Origin: Actinacidiphila yanglinensis
GTDB taxonomy: Bacteria > Actinomycetota > Actinomycetes > Streptomycetales > Streptomycetaceae
Length of the DNA: 64,000 bases
Reading direction: 5' to 3'
Assembly: GCF_900107965.1 (NCBI RefSeq)
Contig: NZ_FNVU01000013.1
Coordinates: forward strand, 62,001 to 126,000
Positions 53,053 to 61,061 of the stretch are shown here, piece by piece. Under the pieces are notes generated by a model that was not told where the DNA came from, made no database searches, and saw only the letters and a program-made list of their open reading frames with translations. The position numbers and the translations under genes were made by a program. Each line of letters begins with the position of its first letter. Position 1 is the stretch's first letter.

Positions 53053-53202
53053 CCCGGGCAAGCGCCGGAGGTGAGTACCGGCGCCAGAGGTACGCCTAGC
53101 CGGTGGGTGGCCCGCAGTGCGCCGCAAGCCCGGACAAAGTCGCCAGGATCGCCGTTCGGCGTCCGAGGCGGGGACGTACCCTCCACCAGCAGGAGCTCGA
53201 TG

Positions 53203-54024
53203 ATGCGCATCGACCGCAGTCGTTCCGCTCTCCGTCTCACCGCGCTTTCGGCACTCTTGACCGCCGTGCTCGTCCCCTCGCTCGCGATGGACCAGGCCGG
53301 GGCGACCGCCGCCGCGGTGTCCCTCCCGCCGGCCCACGCCGGCTTCGACTACCAGATCGGCGGCGCCTATCCGCCGCCCGCGGGGGTGGGCGTGGTCAGC
53401 CGTGACCACACGGACGCGCCGGCCGCCGGGCTGTACAACATCTGCTACGTCAACGCGTTCCAGGTCCAGCCCGGCGACGAGGGCGACTGGGACTCCGACC
53501 TGCTGCTGCACGACGCGAACGGCAAGGTCGTCTACGACGAGGACTGGGGCGAGGCGCTCCTGGACACCAGCACCGCCGCCAAACGGCAGCGGATCGCCGA
53601 CAAGGTCGACGGCTGGATCGACGAGTGCGCCACCAAGGGCTTCCAGGCGATCGAGCCGGACAACTACGACAGCTACAGCCGCTCGAAGAAGCTGCTGACC
53701 TCCGGCGAGGCGGAGTCGTACATCAGCCTGCTGTCCGCGCACGCGCACGCCGACGGGCTGGCCATCGCGCAGAAGAACACCTCGGAGCTGGCCGGCGACC
53801 GGGCGAGTACCGGGCTCGACTTCGCGATCGCGGAGGAGTGCGGGACGTACAACGAGTGCGGCGACTACACCGCCGCGTTCGGCGATCACGTGATCGTCAT
53901 CGAGTACACCGCCAAGGGCCTGAAGAAGGCGTGTTCCGGCTGGGGTGACGAGTTGAGCATCGTGCGCCGCGACCTCGACGTGTCTCCCGCGGGCAGCCCG
54001 GAATACGTGCGCCAGACCTGCTGA
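53203..54024 (+). CDS. secreted GH114 endo-alpha-1,4-polygalactosaminidase
   Basis: A 273-residue exported enzyme. The signal peptide is RLTALSALLTAVLVPSLAMD (residues about 10-29). The catalytic TIM barrel has FDYQIGGAYPPPAGVGVVSRD, YNICYVNAFQVQPGDEGDW and GFQAIEPDNYDSYSRSKK with Glu151 and Asp153, the GH114 signature. Later come GLAIAQKNTSELAGD and FAIAEECGTYNECGDYT. GH114 enzymes cleave alpha-1,4-linked galactosamine polymers such as those in fungal or bacterial exopolysaccharides. ATG 53203 is 7 bases after AGGAG (53191-53195); ATG 53200 is in frame too. It is divergent from the DeoR gene and precedes an importer, kinase and galacto-type GH4 gene, supporting a joint pathway. Confidence 0.88.
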   Translation: MRIDRSRSALRLTALSALLTAVLVPSLAMDQAGATAAAVSLPPAHAGFDYQIGGAYPPPAGVGVVSRDHTDAPAAGLYNICYVNAFQVQPGDEGDWDSDLLLHDANGKVVYDEDWGEALLDTSTAAKRQRIADKVDGWIDECATKGFQAIEPDNYDSYSRSKKLLTSGEAESYISLLSAHAHADGLAIAQKNTSELAGDRASTGLDFAIAEECGTYNECGDYTAAFGDHVIVIEYTAKGLKKACSGWGDELSIVRRDLDVSPAGSPEYVRQTC

Positions 54025-54030
54025 TACGGC

Positions 54031-54070
54031 GCGGGTGGCCGGGCCCGGCACACGGGACCCGGCCACCCGC
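54031..54070. terminator. 13-bp perfect stem after GH114
   Basis: GCGGGTGGCCGGG (54031-54043) and CCCGGCCACCCGC (54058-54070) are exact inverted repeats with a 14-base loop, right after the stop. It separates GH114 from the importer operon. Confidence 0.8.
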
Positions 54071-54246
54071 CGCCTCAGCCGTTCGCCCGGCCCGACCCCC
54101 CGGCGGAGCGTCCGGCCCCTCACCCGGCCCGCCGCCGATCCGCCGCGGCCGCCGCCGCTCACCGCGCGGAGCGACCGCCGCGCCCTCGTTCCCCTTCCGG
54201 TGACGCCCTGTCATGGGCGTGCCGTGCCCGTCCCCTGGAGGCCCAG

Positions 54247-55584
54247 ATGACCGCGGAAGCAGCGCCGTCCGCCGCACCCTCCCCTGCGCGCCGCACCCTG
54301 CTGCGCGGCGCCACCGCGACGGCGGCCGCGGCCGGCGCCGGCCCGCTGCTGGCGGCGTGCGGGGCGGGGGACGGGGACGGCGTCGGCAAGGACGGGCGGG
54401 TGACGATCGAGCTGTGGCACGGCCAGACGGACGTCGGCAGGGCCGCGATCGAGGGGCTGGTGGCGGAGTTCAACCGCACCCACCCGAAGATCAGGGTCGA
54501 CCCGGGCGGCGGCGTGCTGTCGGACTCGATGCTGCAGAAGGTCACCGCGGCGCTGGCGTCCGGGTCGTACCCGGACATCGCCTACATCTTCGGCTCGGAC
54601 CTGGCGAGCGTCGCGCGCAGCCCGAAGGTCGTGGACCTCACCGCGACCGTGCGCGACGCGCCGACGCCGTGGAGCCGGTTCTGGGCGGCTTCCCGCGACG
54701 CCGTGACCGTCAACGGCCGGGTCCGCGCCGCCCCGGCGGTGCTGGACTCGCTGGCGGTGATCTGCAACCGGAAGCTGTTCGCGGCGAAGGGCCTGGAACT
54801 GCCGCGGCCGGGCTGGACCTGGCGGGAGTTCACCGACACCGCCCGCGCCCTCACCGACTCCGGCGCCGGCGCTTTCGGCACCGGCTGGCCGGGCGTGGGC
54901 GACGAGGACACGGTGTGGCGGCTGTGGCCGATGGTGTGGGACCTGGGCGGCGAGGTCGTCTCCTCGGACGGGCACGGCATCGGCTTCGCCGACAGCGGCG
55001 TCAAGGCGCTGGAGACGGTCGCCGCGCTGGCCGGGGACCGCAGCGTGTACATCGACCCGAAACCCGGCAGCGAGCAGATGTACCAGGTCTTCAACTCCGG
55101 CCGGATGGGCATGGTCGTGGCCGGGCCGTGGGCGCTGCCCGACACCATCCAGGCGAAGATCGACTACCACGTGGTGCCGCTGCCGAGCTACAGCCGCCGG
55201 CCGCTGACCATCGCCGGGCCCGACACCTGGACCCTGTTCGACAACGGCTCCGCGCGGGTGGCCGCCGCCCGCACCTTCGTGACCTGGCTGATCCAGCCCG
55301 CGCAGGACGTGCGGTGGGACATCCAGGCCGGCAGCCTGCCGCTGAGCCGCTCCACCGAGGCGATGCCGCAGTGGGCCGAGAAGTCCCGCAGGACCGCGGG
55401 GCTGGCGGTGTTCACCAAGGCCCTGGACACCGCCCGGGTCCGGCCGAACCACGCCGCCTACCCGCAGATCTCCGCAGCGCTCGGCCAGGCCATCACCTCG
55501 GTGCTGCTCGGCCGTGCCACCCCGGCGAAGGCGATGCGCGACTGCGCCCGCCAGGCCGATGCCGCCCTGCTCATCCCGCGCTGA
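54247..55584 (+). CDS. ABC transporter substrate-binding lipoprotein (sugar)
   Basis: A 445-residue binding protein. The N-terminus has a twin-arginine pattern (ARRTLLRGATA, Arg15-Arg16) and lipobox LLAAC with Cys38, so Tat export and lipidation are likely. The mature part has TIELWHGQTDVGRAAIEGLV, FNRTHPKIRV, ALASGSYPDIAYIFGSDLA, and MYQVFNSGRMGMVVAGPWAL, typical of family 1 sugar-binding proteins. ATG 54247 follows GGAGG. It is the first gene of a five-gene operon with two permeases, a kinase and a GH4 glycosidase, 206 bp after the GH114 terminator, so it has its own promoter. Probably captures galactosamine- or galactose-containing oligosaccharides. Confidence 0.88.
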   Translation: MTAEAAPSAAPSPARRTLLRGATATAAAAGAGPLLAACGAGDGDGVGKDGRVTIELWHGQTDVGRAAIEGLVAEFNRTHPKIRVDPGGGVLSDSMLQKVTAALASGSYPDIAYIFGSDLASVARSPKVVDLTATVRDAPTPWSRFWAASRDAVTVNGRVRAAPAVLDSLAVICNRKLFAAKGLELPRPGWTWREFTDTARALTDSGAGAFGTGWPGVGDEDTVWRLWPMVWDLGGEVVSSDGHGIGFADSGVKALETVAALAGDRSVYIDPKPGSEQMYQVFNSGRMGMVVAGPWALPDTIQAKIDYHVVPLPSYSRRPLTIAGPDTWTLFDNGSARVAAARTFVTWLIQPAQDVRWDIQAGSLPLSRSTEAMPQWAEKSRRTAGLAVFTKALDTARVRPNHAAYPQISAALGQAITSVLLGRATPAKAMRDCARQADAALLIPR

Positions 55585-55594
55585 GGAGACTTCC

Positions 55595-56557
55595 ATGCCG
55601 CGCCTTCCCGCCCCGCTCACCCTGCCGCCCGACGCGCCGACCGACGCCGAGGTGCGGCGCGCCCGCCGCCGCCGGCGCCGCTCGGAGTCGGCCACCGCAT
55701 GGGCGTTCGTCACGCCGTCGGTGCTGGTGATCCTCGGCCTGGGCATCATGCCGGTGGTCTGGTCGCTGCTGCTGTCCTTCCAGGCCGACGACCTGGTCAC
55801 GCCCAGCCGCTGGGTCGGCCTGCAGAACTACCACGCGCTGACGAAGGACCCCAACTTCCGCCAGGCGGTGCACAACACGCTGCTCTACACCGCGCTGTAC
55901 GTCCCGCTGAGCATGGTGTTCGGCCTGCTCCTGGCGCTGGCGCTGAACCGCAGGATCAGGCTGGTCGGGCTGTACCGGACGCTGATCTTCGTGCCGTTCG
56001 TCATCTCCGCGACCGCGCAGGGCGTGCTGTTCTCCTTCATCCTCGACCCGGAGTTCGGCGCGGCCAACTCGGTGCTGCACGCGCTGCACCTGCCCGCCCA
56101 GGGCTTCCTCACCGACCCCGGGCAGGCGCTGTACGTCCTGGTGGCGATATCGCTGTGGAGCGGCACCGGCTTCTGCGTGGTGATCTACCTCGCCGCGCTC
56201 CAGGACGTGCCGCCGTCCCTGATCGAGGCGGCCCGGCTCGACGGCGCCGGCCGCCGCCATCTGCTGTGGCACGTGGTGCTGCCGACCCTCACCCCCGTGA
56301 ACGTCTTCCTGGTGGTGTGGCAGGTGATCGAATCGTTGCAGGTCTTCGACCTGGTGTATGTCACCACCAAGGGTGGCCCGCTGGGGTCGACCACGGTGAT
56401 CGTCTACTTCATCTGGGAGATGGCGTTCCAGAACTTCACCGCCGGGTACGGGGCCGCGGCCGCGTACGTGCTGGCGGTGGCCCTGCTCGTGATCGCGGCG
56501 GGAACCCGGGTGCTGCGCCGGCGCGGCCCGGCCCGCCTGGAAGGAGCCACCCGATGA
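55595..56557 (+). CDS. ABC transporter permease, MalF type
   Basis: A 320-residue permease with six helices following a very basic N-terminus (RRARRRRRRSESATAWAFVTP). The EAA loop is IEAARLDGAGRRHLLWHVVLP, with PTLTPVNVFLVVWQVIESLQ beyond it. The first helix reads SVLVILGLGIMPVVWSLLLSF. ATG 55595 has GAGGAG 8 bases upstream and is 10 bp after the binding protein stop. Its stop overlaps the next permease by 4 bases (ATGA), so the two are translated together. It contributes half of the membrane channel. Confidence 0.9.
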   Translation: MPRLPAPLTLPPDAPTDAEVRRARRRRRRSESATAWAFVTPSVLVILGLGIMPVVWSLLLSFQADDLVTPSRWVGLQNYHALTKDPNFRQAVHNTLLYTALYVPLSMVFGLLLALALNRRIRLVGLYRTLIFVPFVISATAQGVLFSFILDPEFGAANSVLHALHLPAQGFLTDPGQALYVLVAISLWSGTGFCVVIYLAALQDVPPSLIEAARLDGAGRRHLLWHVVLPTLTPVNVFLVVWQVIESLQVFDLVYVTTKGGPLGSTTVIVYFIWEMAFQNFTAGYGAAAAYVLAVALLVIAAGTRVLRRRGPARLEGATR

Positions 56558-57447
56558 CCGCGACCTCGGCGCCCGCGCGCGCCGCCCGCGACGCGTCCGT
56601 CCCGCCTGCCGCTCCGCCCGGCCGCCGGCGCCGCCTGCTGCCGTTCAGCGGCTGGCACCTGGCCCTGGCCCCGCTGGCGCTGCTGTTCGCGGTGCCGCTG
56701 CTGTGGCTGCTGCTCAGTTCGGTGATGAGCGACGGCGAGATCAACCGCTTCCCGCCCGCGCTGTGGCCCTCGCACGTCGACCTGAGCGGCTACCGGTACG
56801 TGCTGGGCAACGCGATGTTCCCGCGCTGGTTCGCCAACTCGCTGATCGTCTCACTCGTCGCGGTCGCCTCGAACCTGGTCTTCGGCGCGCTGGGCGGGTA
56901 CGCCTTCGCCCGGATGCGGTTCGCCGGGTCGCGGGTACTGCTGGTGACGATGCTGGCCACCATGGCGATCCCGTTCCAGCTGACGATGATCCCCACGTTC
57001 CTGGTGATGAAGCGGCTGGGGCTGATCGACTCGCTCGGCGCGCTGATCGTGCCGTCGCTGGTGACGCCGTTCGCCGTGTTCCTGCTGCGGCAGTTCTTCC
57101 TGTCCCTGCCCCGGGAGCTGGAGGAGGCGGCCTGGATCGACGGCTGCTCGCGGCTGCGGGTGCTGTGGTCGGTGGTGCTGCCGCTGTCCCGGCCGGCGCT
57201 GAGCACCGTCGCGGTACTGACCTTCCTCGGCACCTGGAACGACCTGACGTGGCCGCTGATCGCGATCAACCACGACGTGCACTACACGCTCCAGTTGGGG
57301 CTGACCACCTTCCAGGGCCAGCACCACACCAAGTGGTCGGCGGTGATGGCGGGCAACGTCATCACGGTGCTACCGGTGCTGCTCGCCTTCCTGGCGGCGC
57401 AGAAGTCGTTCATCCAGTCCATCACCTCCAGCGGCCTGAAGGGCTGA
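56554..57447 (+). CDS. ABC transporter permease, MalG type
   Basis: A 297-residue permease with an Ala/Pro/Arg-rich N-terminus. The EAA loop is LEEAAWIDGCSRLRVLWSVVLP. Typical second-permease features are VFGALGGYAFARMRFAG, AIPFQLTMIPTFLVMKRLGL and the ending FLAAQKSFIQSITSSGLKG. ATG 56554 has GGAAGGAG upstream and overlaps the previous stop by 4 bases. The kinase begins 4 bp after its stop. No ATPase gene occurs in the operon, so the transporter should depend on a multi-sugar ATPase encoded elsewhere. Confidence 0.9.
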   Translation: MTATSAPARAARDASVPPAAPPGRRRRLLPFSGWHLALAPLALLFAVPLLWLLLSSVMSDGEINRFPPALWPSHVDLSGYRYVLGNAMFPRWFANSLIVSLVAVASNLVFGALGGYAFARMRFAGSRVLLVTMLATMAIPFQLTMIPTFLVMKRLGLIDSLGALIVPSLVTPFAVFLLRQFFLSLPRELEEAAWIDGCSRLRVLWSVVLPLSRPALSTVAVLTFLGTWNDLTWPLIAINHDVHYTLQLGLTTFQGQHHTKWSAVMAGNVITVLPVLLAFLAAQKSFIQSITSSGLKG

Positions 57448-57451
57448 CCCG

Positions 57452-58453
57452 ATGCGTGCCACGCCCCCCTCGTTCGACCTGCTGGTCGTCGGTGACGTCA
57501 ACCCCGACGTCGTCGTCGGCCCGCTCACCGGACCGCTCGCCTTCGGGCAGCGCGAGCAGCTGGTGTCCACCGGGCTGCTCACGCTCGGCGGTTCGGCCGC
57601 CATCATGGCCTGCGGCGCGGCCCGGCTGGGCCTGAAGGTCGCCTTCGCCGGCCGGATCGGCGCCGACGACACCGGCGCGTACGTGCGGGCCGCGCTGGCC
57701 GCGCGGGGGGTGAACACCGACGCGCTGCGCGTCGACCCCGACCTGCCGTCGCCGCTGACCGCCGTGCTCAACCGGGCCGCCGAGGGCGGCGCCGCGGGCG
57801 GCGACCGGGCGATCCTCACCGCGCCCGGCACCCTCGGCGCCACCACCGGCGACGACGTGCCGGCCGCACTGCTCGCCGACTGCCGGCACGTGCACGCCGC
57901 GTCGTACTTCCTGATGCCGAAGCTCGCCGCCGCGCTGCCCGAGCTGTTCCGCACCGCCCGCGGGCACGGCGCGACCACCTCGCTCGACACCAACGACGAC
58001 CCGGCCGGGCGGTGGGACCCCGCGGGACTCGCGGCCGTCCTGCCCGTGACCGACTACCTGCTGCCCAACGCGCAGGAGGCGCGGGCCCTTTCGGGCGAGG
58101 AAGGGCTGGAGCGGGCGGCCGCGGAACTGGCCGCGCACGGGCCGGTGGCCGTCGTCAAGAACGGCGCCGACGGAGCCCTCGCCCACGACGGCCGGACCCT
58201 GCTGCGCGCGCCCGCCGTGCCCGTGACGCCGCTGGACAGCGTCGGTGCGGGCGACAGCTTCGACGCTGGCCTGGTCGCCGGGGTGCTGGCCGGCCTGCCG
58301 CTCGCCGGCGCGCTCGCCCTCGCCGCGGCCTGCGGCGCGATGTCCACCCGCGCGCACGGCGGCACCGGCGCGCAGCCCACCTGGGACGAGGCACTGGCCG
58401 CGTCCCGCACCACCGCCCCCGAAGCGGGGCACGACCACGGAGAGACGTCGTGA
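57452..58453 (+). CDS. PfkB family carbohydrate kinase
   Basis: A 333-residue ribokinase-fold enzyme: DLLVVGDVNPDVVVGP at the start, LLTLGGSAAIMACGAARLGL for sugar binding, TSLDTNDDPAGRWD, and LDSVGAGDSFDAGLVAG with catalytic Asp268. The motif GGSAAIMACGAARLG differs from the GGSPANVA of fructokinases and suggests another sugar, perhaps galactosamine, N-acetylgalactosamine or a tagatose phosphate. ATG 57452 lies 4 bp after the permease stop with AAGGG upstream. Its stop overlaps the GH4 start by 4 bases (GTGA), so glycoside cleavage and phosphorylation are linked in expression. Confidence 0.88.
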   Translation: MRATPPSFDLLVVGDVNPDVVVGPLTGPLAFGQREQLVSTGLLTLGGSAAIMACGAARLGLKVAFAGRIGADDTGAYVRAALAARGVNTDALRVDPDLPSPLTAVLNRAAEGGAAGGDRAILTAPGTLGATTGDDVPAALLADCRHVHAASYFLMPKLAAALPELFRTARGHGATTSLDTNDDPAGRWDPAGLAAVLPVTDYLLPNAQEARALSGEEGLERAAAELAAHGPVAVVKNGADGALAHDGRTLLRAPAVPVTPLDSVGAGDSFDAGLVAGVLAGLPLAGALALAAACGAMSTRAHGGTGAQPTWDEALAASRTTAPEAGHDHGETS

Positions 58454-59763
58454 CCACCAGGACCAAGATCGCGTTCATCGGCGCCGGCAGCGTCGTATTC
58501 ACGCAGGGGCTGCTCGCCGACCTGTTCGCGTTCCAGGAGTTGACCGGCGCGCACATCGCGCTGCACGACATCGACCCCGAACGGCTGGCGACCGCCGAGG
58601 GCGCCGCCCGGTACATCGCCGGCCACCTGGGCGCCGCGCCGCTGATCACCGCGCACGCCGAACGGCGGGCCGCGCTGGCGGGCGCCGACTTCGTGGTGAA
58701 CATCGTGCAGGTCGGCATGGGCGAGTCGACGCGCACCGACTTCGAGGTGCCGGCCCGCTACGGGGTGCGGCAGACGATCGGAGACACCCTCGGCATCGGC
58801 GGCGTCTTCCGGGCGCTGCGCACCTTCCCGCTGCTGAAGGCGCTCGGCGAGGACATCGCCGAGGTGTGCCCGGACGCCTGGCTGCTGAACTACACCAACC
58901 CGATGGCCATGAACGTCCAGTACCTCACCGAGGCGACCGGGCTGACCCGGGTGGTCGGCCTGTGCCACTCGGTGTACTGGACGATGCACGACCTGTGCGA
59001 GCTGCTGGGCGTGCCCTACGACGAGGTCCGCTACCGGGCCGCGGGCGTCAACCACCAGGCGTGGGTGCTGCGTTTCGAGCACGGCGGCGAGAGCCTGTAC
59101 CCGCGTCTGGACGCGCTGATCGAGCAGGACCCGCAACTGCGCCGCCGGGTGCGGGTGGACATGTACCGGCGGCTCGGCTACTACCCGACGGAGACCAGCG
59201 AGCACTCCTCGGAGTACGTCCCCTGGTACCTCGGCCACGCGAGCGAGGTGGAGCGGCTGCGGCTGCCGGTGGGCGCCTACCTGGACATCGTGGCCGACAA
59301 CGTCGCGGAGTACGAGAAGACCCGCGACGCGCTGGCGGCCGGCGCGCCGCTGCCGGTGTCCGGGACGATGGAGTACGCGCCGCAGATCATCCACAGCATC
59401 ACCACGGGCACGCCCCGCACGGTCTACGGCAACGTGCCCAACCGCGGCCTGATCGACAACCTGCCCGCGCACGGCACCGTCGAAGTGCCCTGCCTGGTCG
59501 ACGCGTTGGGGGTGCAGCCGACCCGGGTCGGGGCGCTGCCCCCGCAGTGCGCCGCGCTGAACCGGTCCTACCTGAGCATGAACGACCTGGTGGTGCGGGC
59601 CGGGGTGGAGGACGACCCGCGGCACATCCGGCACGCGGCGATGGCCGACCCGGCGACCGCCGCGGCGCTGCCCGTGGAGCGGATCTGGCAGCTGTGCGAC
59701 GACATGGTGAGCGCCCACGGGGACCTGCTCCAGCCGGAGCTGCGGGCGCGGTTGGGCAGCTGA
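58450..59763 (+). CDS. GH4 family NAD+/metal-dependent glycosidase, alpha-galactosidase (MelA) type
   Basis: A 437-residue member of glycoside hydrolase family 4, which uses an NAD+-assisted redox-elimination mechanism with Mn2+. The Rossmann motif is KIAFIGAGSVVFTQGLLADL. GDTLGIGGVFRALRTFP and LLNYTNPMAMN match MelA alpha-galactosidase. The specificity tetrad is CHSV at 172-175, the form seen in alpha-galactosidases. The metal ligands are Cys172 and His202 (AAGVNHQAW). Downstream come SEHSSEYVPWYL and IHSITTGTPRTVYGNVPNRG. GTG 58450 overlaps the kinase stop. It should cleave imported alpha-galactoside or galactosaminide oligosaccharides in the cytoplasm. Exact acetylation or amino preference is unknown. 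Confidence 0.9.
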   Translation: MTTRTKIAFIGAGSVVFTQGLLADLFAFQELTGAHIALHDIDPERLATAEGAARYIAGHLGAAPLITAHAERRAALAGADFVVNIVQVGMGESTRTDFEVPARYGVRQTIGDTLGIGGVFRALRTFPLLKALGEDIAEVCPDAWLLNYTNPMAMNVQYLTEATGLTRVVGLCHSVYWTMHDLCELLGVPYDEVRYRAAGVNHQAWVLRFEHGGESLYPRLDALIEQDPQLRRRVRVDMYRRLGYYPTETSEHSSEYVPWYLGHASEVERLRLPVGAYLDIVADNVAEYEKTRDALAAGAPLPVSGTMEYAPQIIHSITTGTPRTVYGNVPNRGLIDNLPAHGTVEVPCLVDALGVQPTRVGALPPQCAALNRSYLSMNDLVVRAGVEDDPRHIRHAAMADPATAAALPVERIWQLCDDMVSAHGDLLQPELRARLGS

Positions 59764-59768
59764 TCCGC

Positions 59769-59793
59769 GGCGCGGCGCCGTCGGTGCCGCGCC
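59769..59793. terminator. hairpin between GH4 and the convergent regulator
   Basis: GGCGCGGC (59769-59776) pairs exactly with GCCGCGCC (59786-59793); the 9-base interior can extend the stem by three more pairs. It lies between the two gene ends. Confidence 0.65.
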
Positions 59794-59796
59794 CGC

Positions 59797-60879
59797 TCAG
59801 ATCCACCCGCGCCGCGCCGCGGTGAGCGCGGCCTGGAACCGGGTGGTGGCCCCCAGCGCGGTCATCAGGCGCTGGATGCGGCGCTGGGTGGTGCGCGGGC
59901 TCCAGCCCTGGGTCCGGGCTATCGCGGCGTCGGTCAGGCCCGAGGTGAGGAGGGTGAGCAGCACCCGGGTCCCCTCGTCGGGCGGCGTCTGGTCGGGGGC
60001 GCCGCCGTCCGCCGCGGGCCCGGGCCGCGGTTCGGGGGCGGGCCCGGACGGCGCCGCGGACGGCAGGGCGGGCGACGCCGCAGAAACGGAAGTGGCCGCC
60101 GCCGCGGACGGCGGGGCGGGCGCGCCGAAGGGCACCGCCCGCTCCCACTCCGCCTCGAACAGCGCCTCCAGCGCGGCCAGCATCGGCGAGCGGTGCACCA
60201 GGTAGGCCGCCGCGTGGCCGCCGGGCGCGAGGCTGAACGGGATCAGCGCCACCTGGTCGTCGCGGATGACCAGCTTCAGCGGCAACTCGGCCCGCACCCT
60301 GGCCTGCTCGCCGGTCCGCAGGCTCGGCAGGATGTCGTCGGCGAGCCGCCCCGGCCAGGACACCGCGTCGCGCGAGTAGATCACCCGGTGCACCACGCCG
60401 GTGCGCTGCTGCCGCACCTGCTGCTGGAGGTTGCTGCCGGGCCGGTCGACGTACGGCGGCCGGTCGAAGGCGCGGACCTGCTGGCGGGCGTCCGCCGCGA
60501 GCCGGTGCGCGGCCGCGCTGATCTCCTCCCGGTCGGTGAGCAGTTCCATGGCGATGTCCGGGTGGTTGATCCGGGTCGCCTCGCGGTGCGTCTCGGCGAG
60601 CCGCTGCACCAGCGAGCGGGCGGCGTCCAGCCGGTGCTCGCGTTCCTGGATCAGTGCCGTCACCGCGACGTCGGGCGGCGCCGCGGTGAACCGGGGCGGC
60701 CGGCCGCCGGCCCGGGTCGCCAGGCGCTGCCGGACCAGGCCGGCGAGCACCCGCGCGGTGGCACTCGTGGTGCTGCCGCAGGAGGCCGCGAGTTCCGTGG
60801 CGGTGCAGCGCGGCCGGCCGACGAGCGTCCGGTAGACGTGCTCCGTTTCGTCGTCAAGTCCCAGTACGTCAAGTTCCAT
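59797..60879 (-). CDS. two-HTH regulator: TrmB-like N-terminus and LuxR-like C-terminus
   Basis: A 360-residue transcription factor. Residues 1-60 form a TrmB-like winged helix (LGLDDETEHVYRTLVGRPRC, TATELAASCGSTTSATARVL). A central effector part (about 80-240) has EREHRLDAARSLVQRLAET and HRVIYSRDAVSWPGRLADD. After a long Ala/Pro linker a LuxR/GerE-type HTH ends the protein (LTSGLTDAAIARTQGWSPRT, TQRRIQRLMTALGA). This two-HTH build is common in Streptomyces regulators near secreted proteases or specialised-metabolite genes. It is divergent from the protease at 61062, its probable target. ATG 60879 has AGAGTAAATGG context; ribosome site GGAGAG is at about 60892. Confidence 0.82.
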   Translation of the reverse strand: MELDVLGLDDETEHVYRTLVGRPRCTATELAASCGSTTSATARVLAGLVRQRLATRAGGRPPRFTAAPPDVAVTALIQEREHRLDAARSLVQRLAETHREATRINHPDIAMELLTDREEISAAAHRLAADARQQVRAFDRPPYVDRPGSNLQQQVRQQRTGVVHRVIYSRDAVSWPGRLADDILPSLRTGEQARVRAELPLKLVIRDDQVALIPFSLAPGGHAAAYLVHRSPMLAALEALFEAEWERAVPFGAPAPPSAAAATSVSAASPALPSAAPSGPAPEPRPGPAADGGAPDQTPPDEGTRVLLTLLTSGLTDAAIARTQGWSPRTTQRRIQRLMTALGATTRFQAALTAARRGWI

Positions 60880-60909
60880 TTACTCTCCGCTGTGACGTGG
60901 CGGCCGGTC

Positions 60910-60919
60910 GCCACGTGGC
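60910..60919. promoter_or_regulatory. palindrome in the regulator/protease intergenic region
   Basis: GCCACGTGGC is a perfect 10-bp palindrome about 31 bp upstream of the regulator start and 143 bp upstream of the protease start. A related half, GACGTGGC, lies a few bases away toward the regulator. Could be the binding site of the regulator; unproven. Confidence 0.35.
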
Positions 60920-61061
60920 AGAACCCGGCCACCGCGAACATCTTGCACCTCCTCCGCCCGCATTGACATCTTCCAGCCCACAGGGCGCGGTTCCGCGGTG
61001 GTCACCGGGGTGCGGCGCCCCCGCTGTGCGCCGCATCTCCTCTCCCGCCGAAAGGTGTTCC

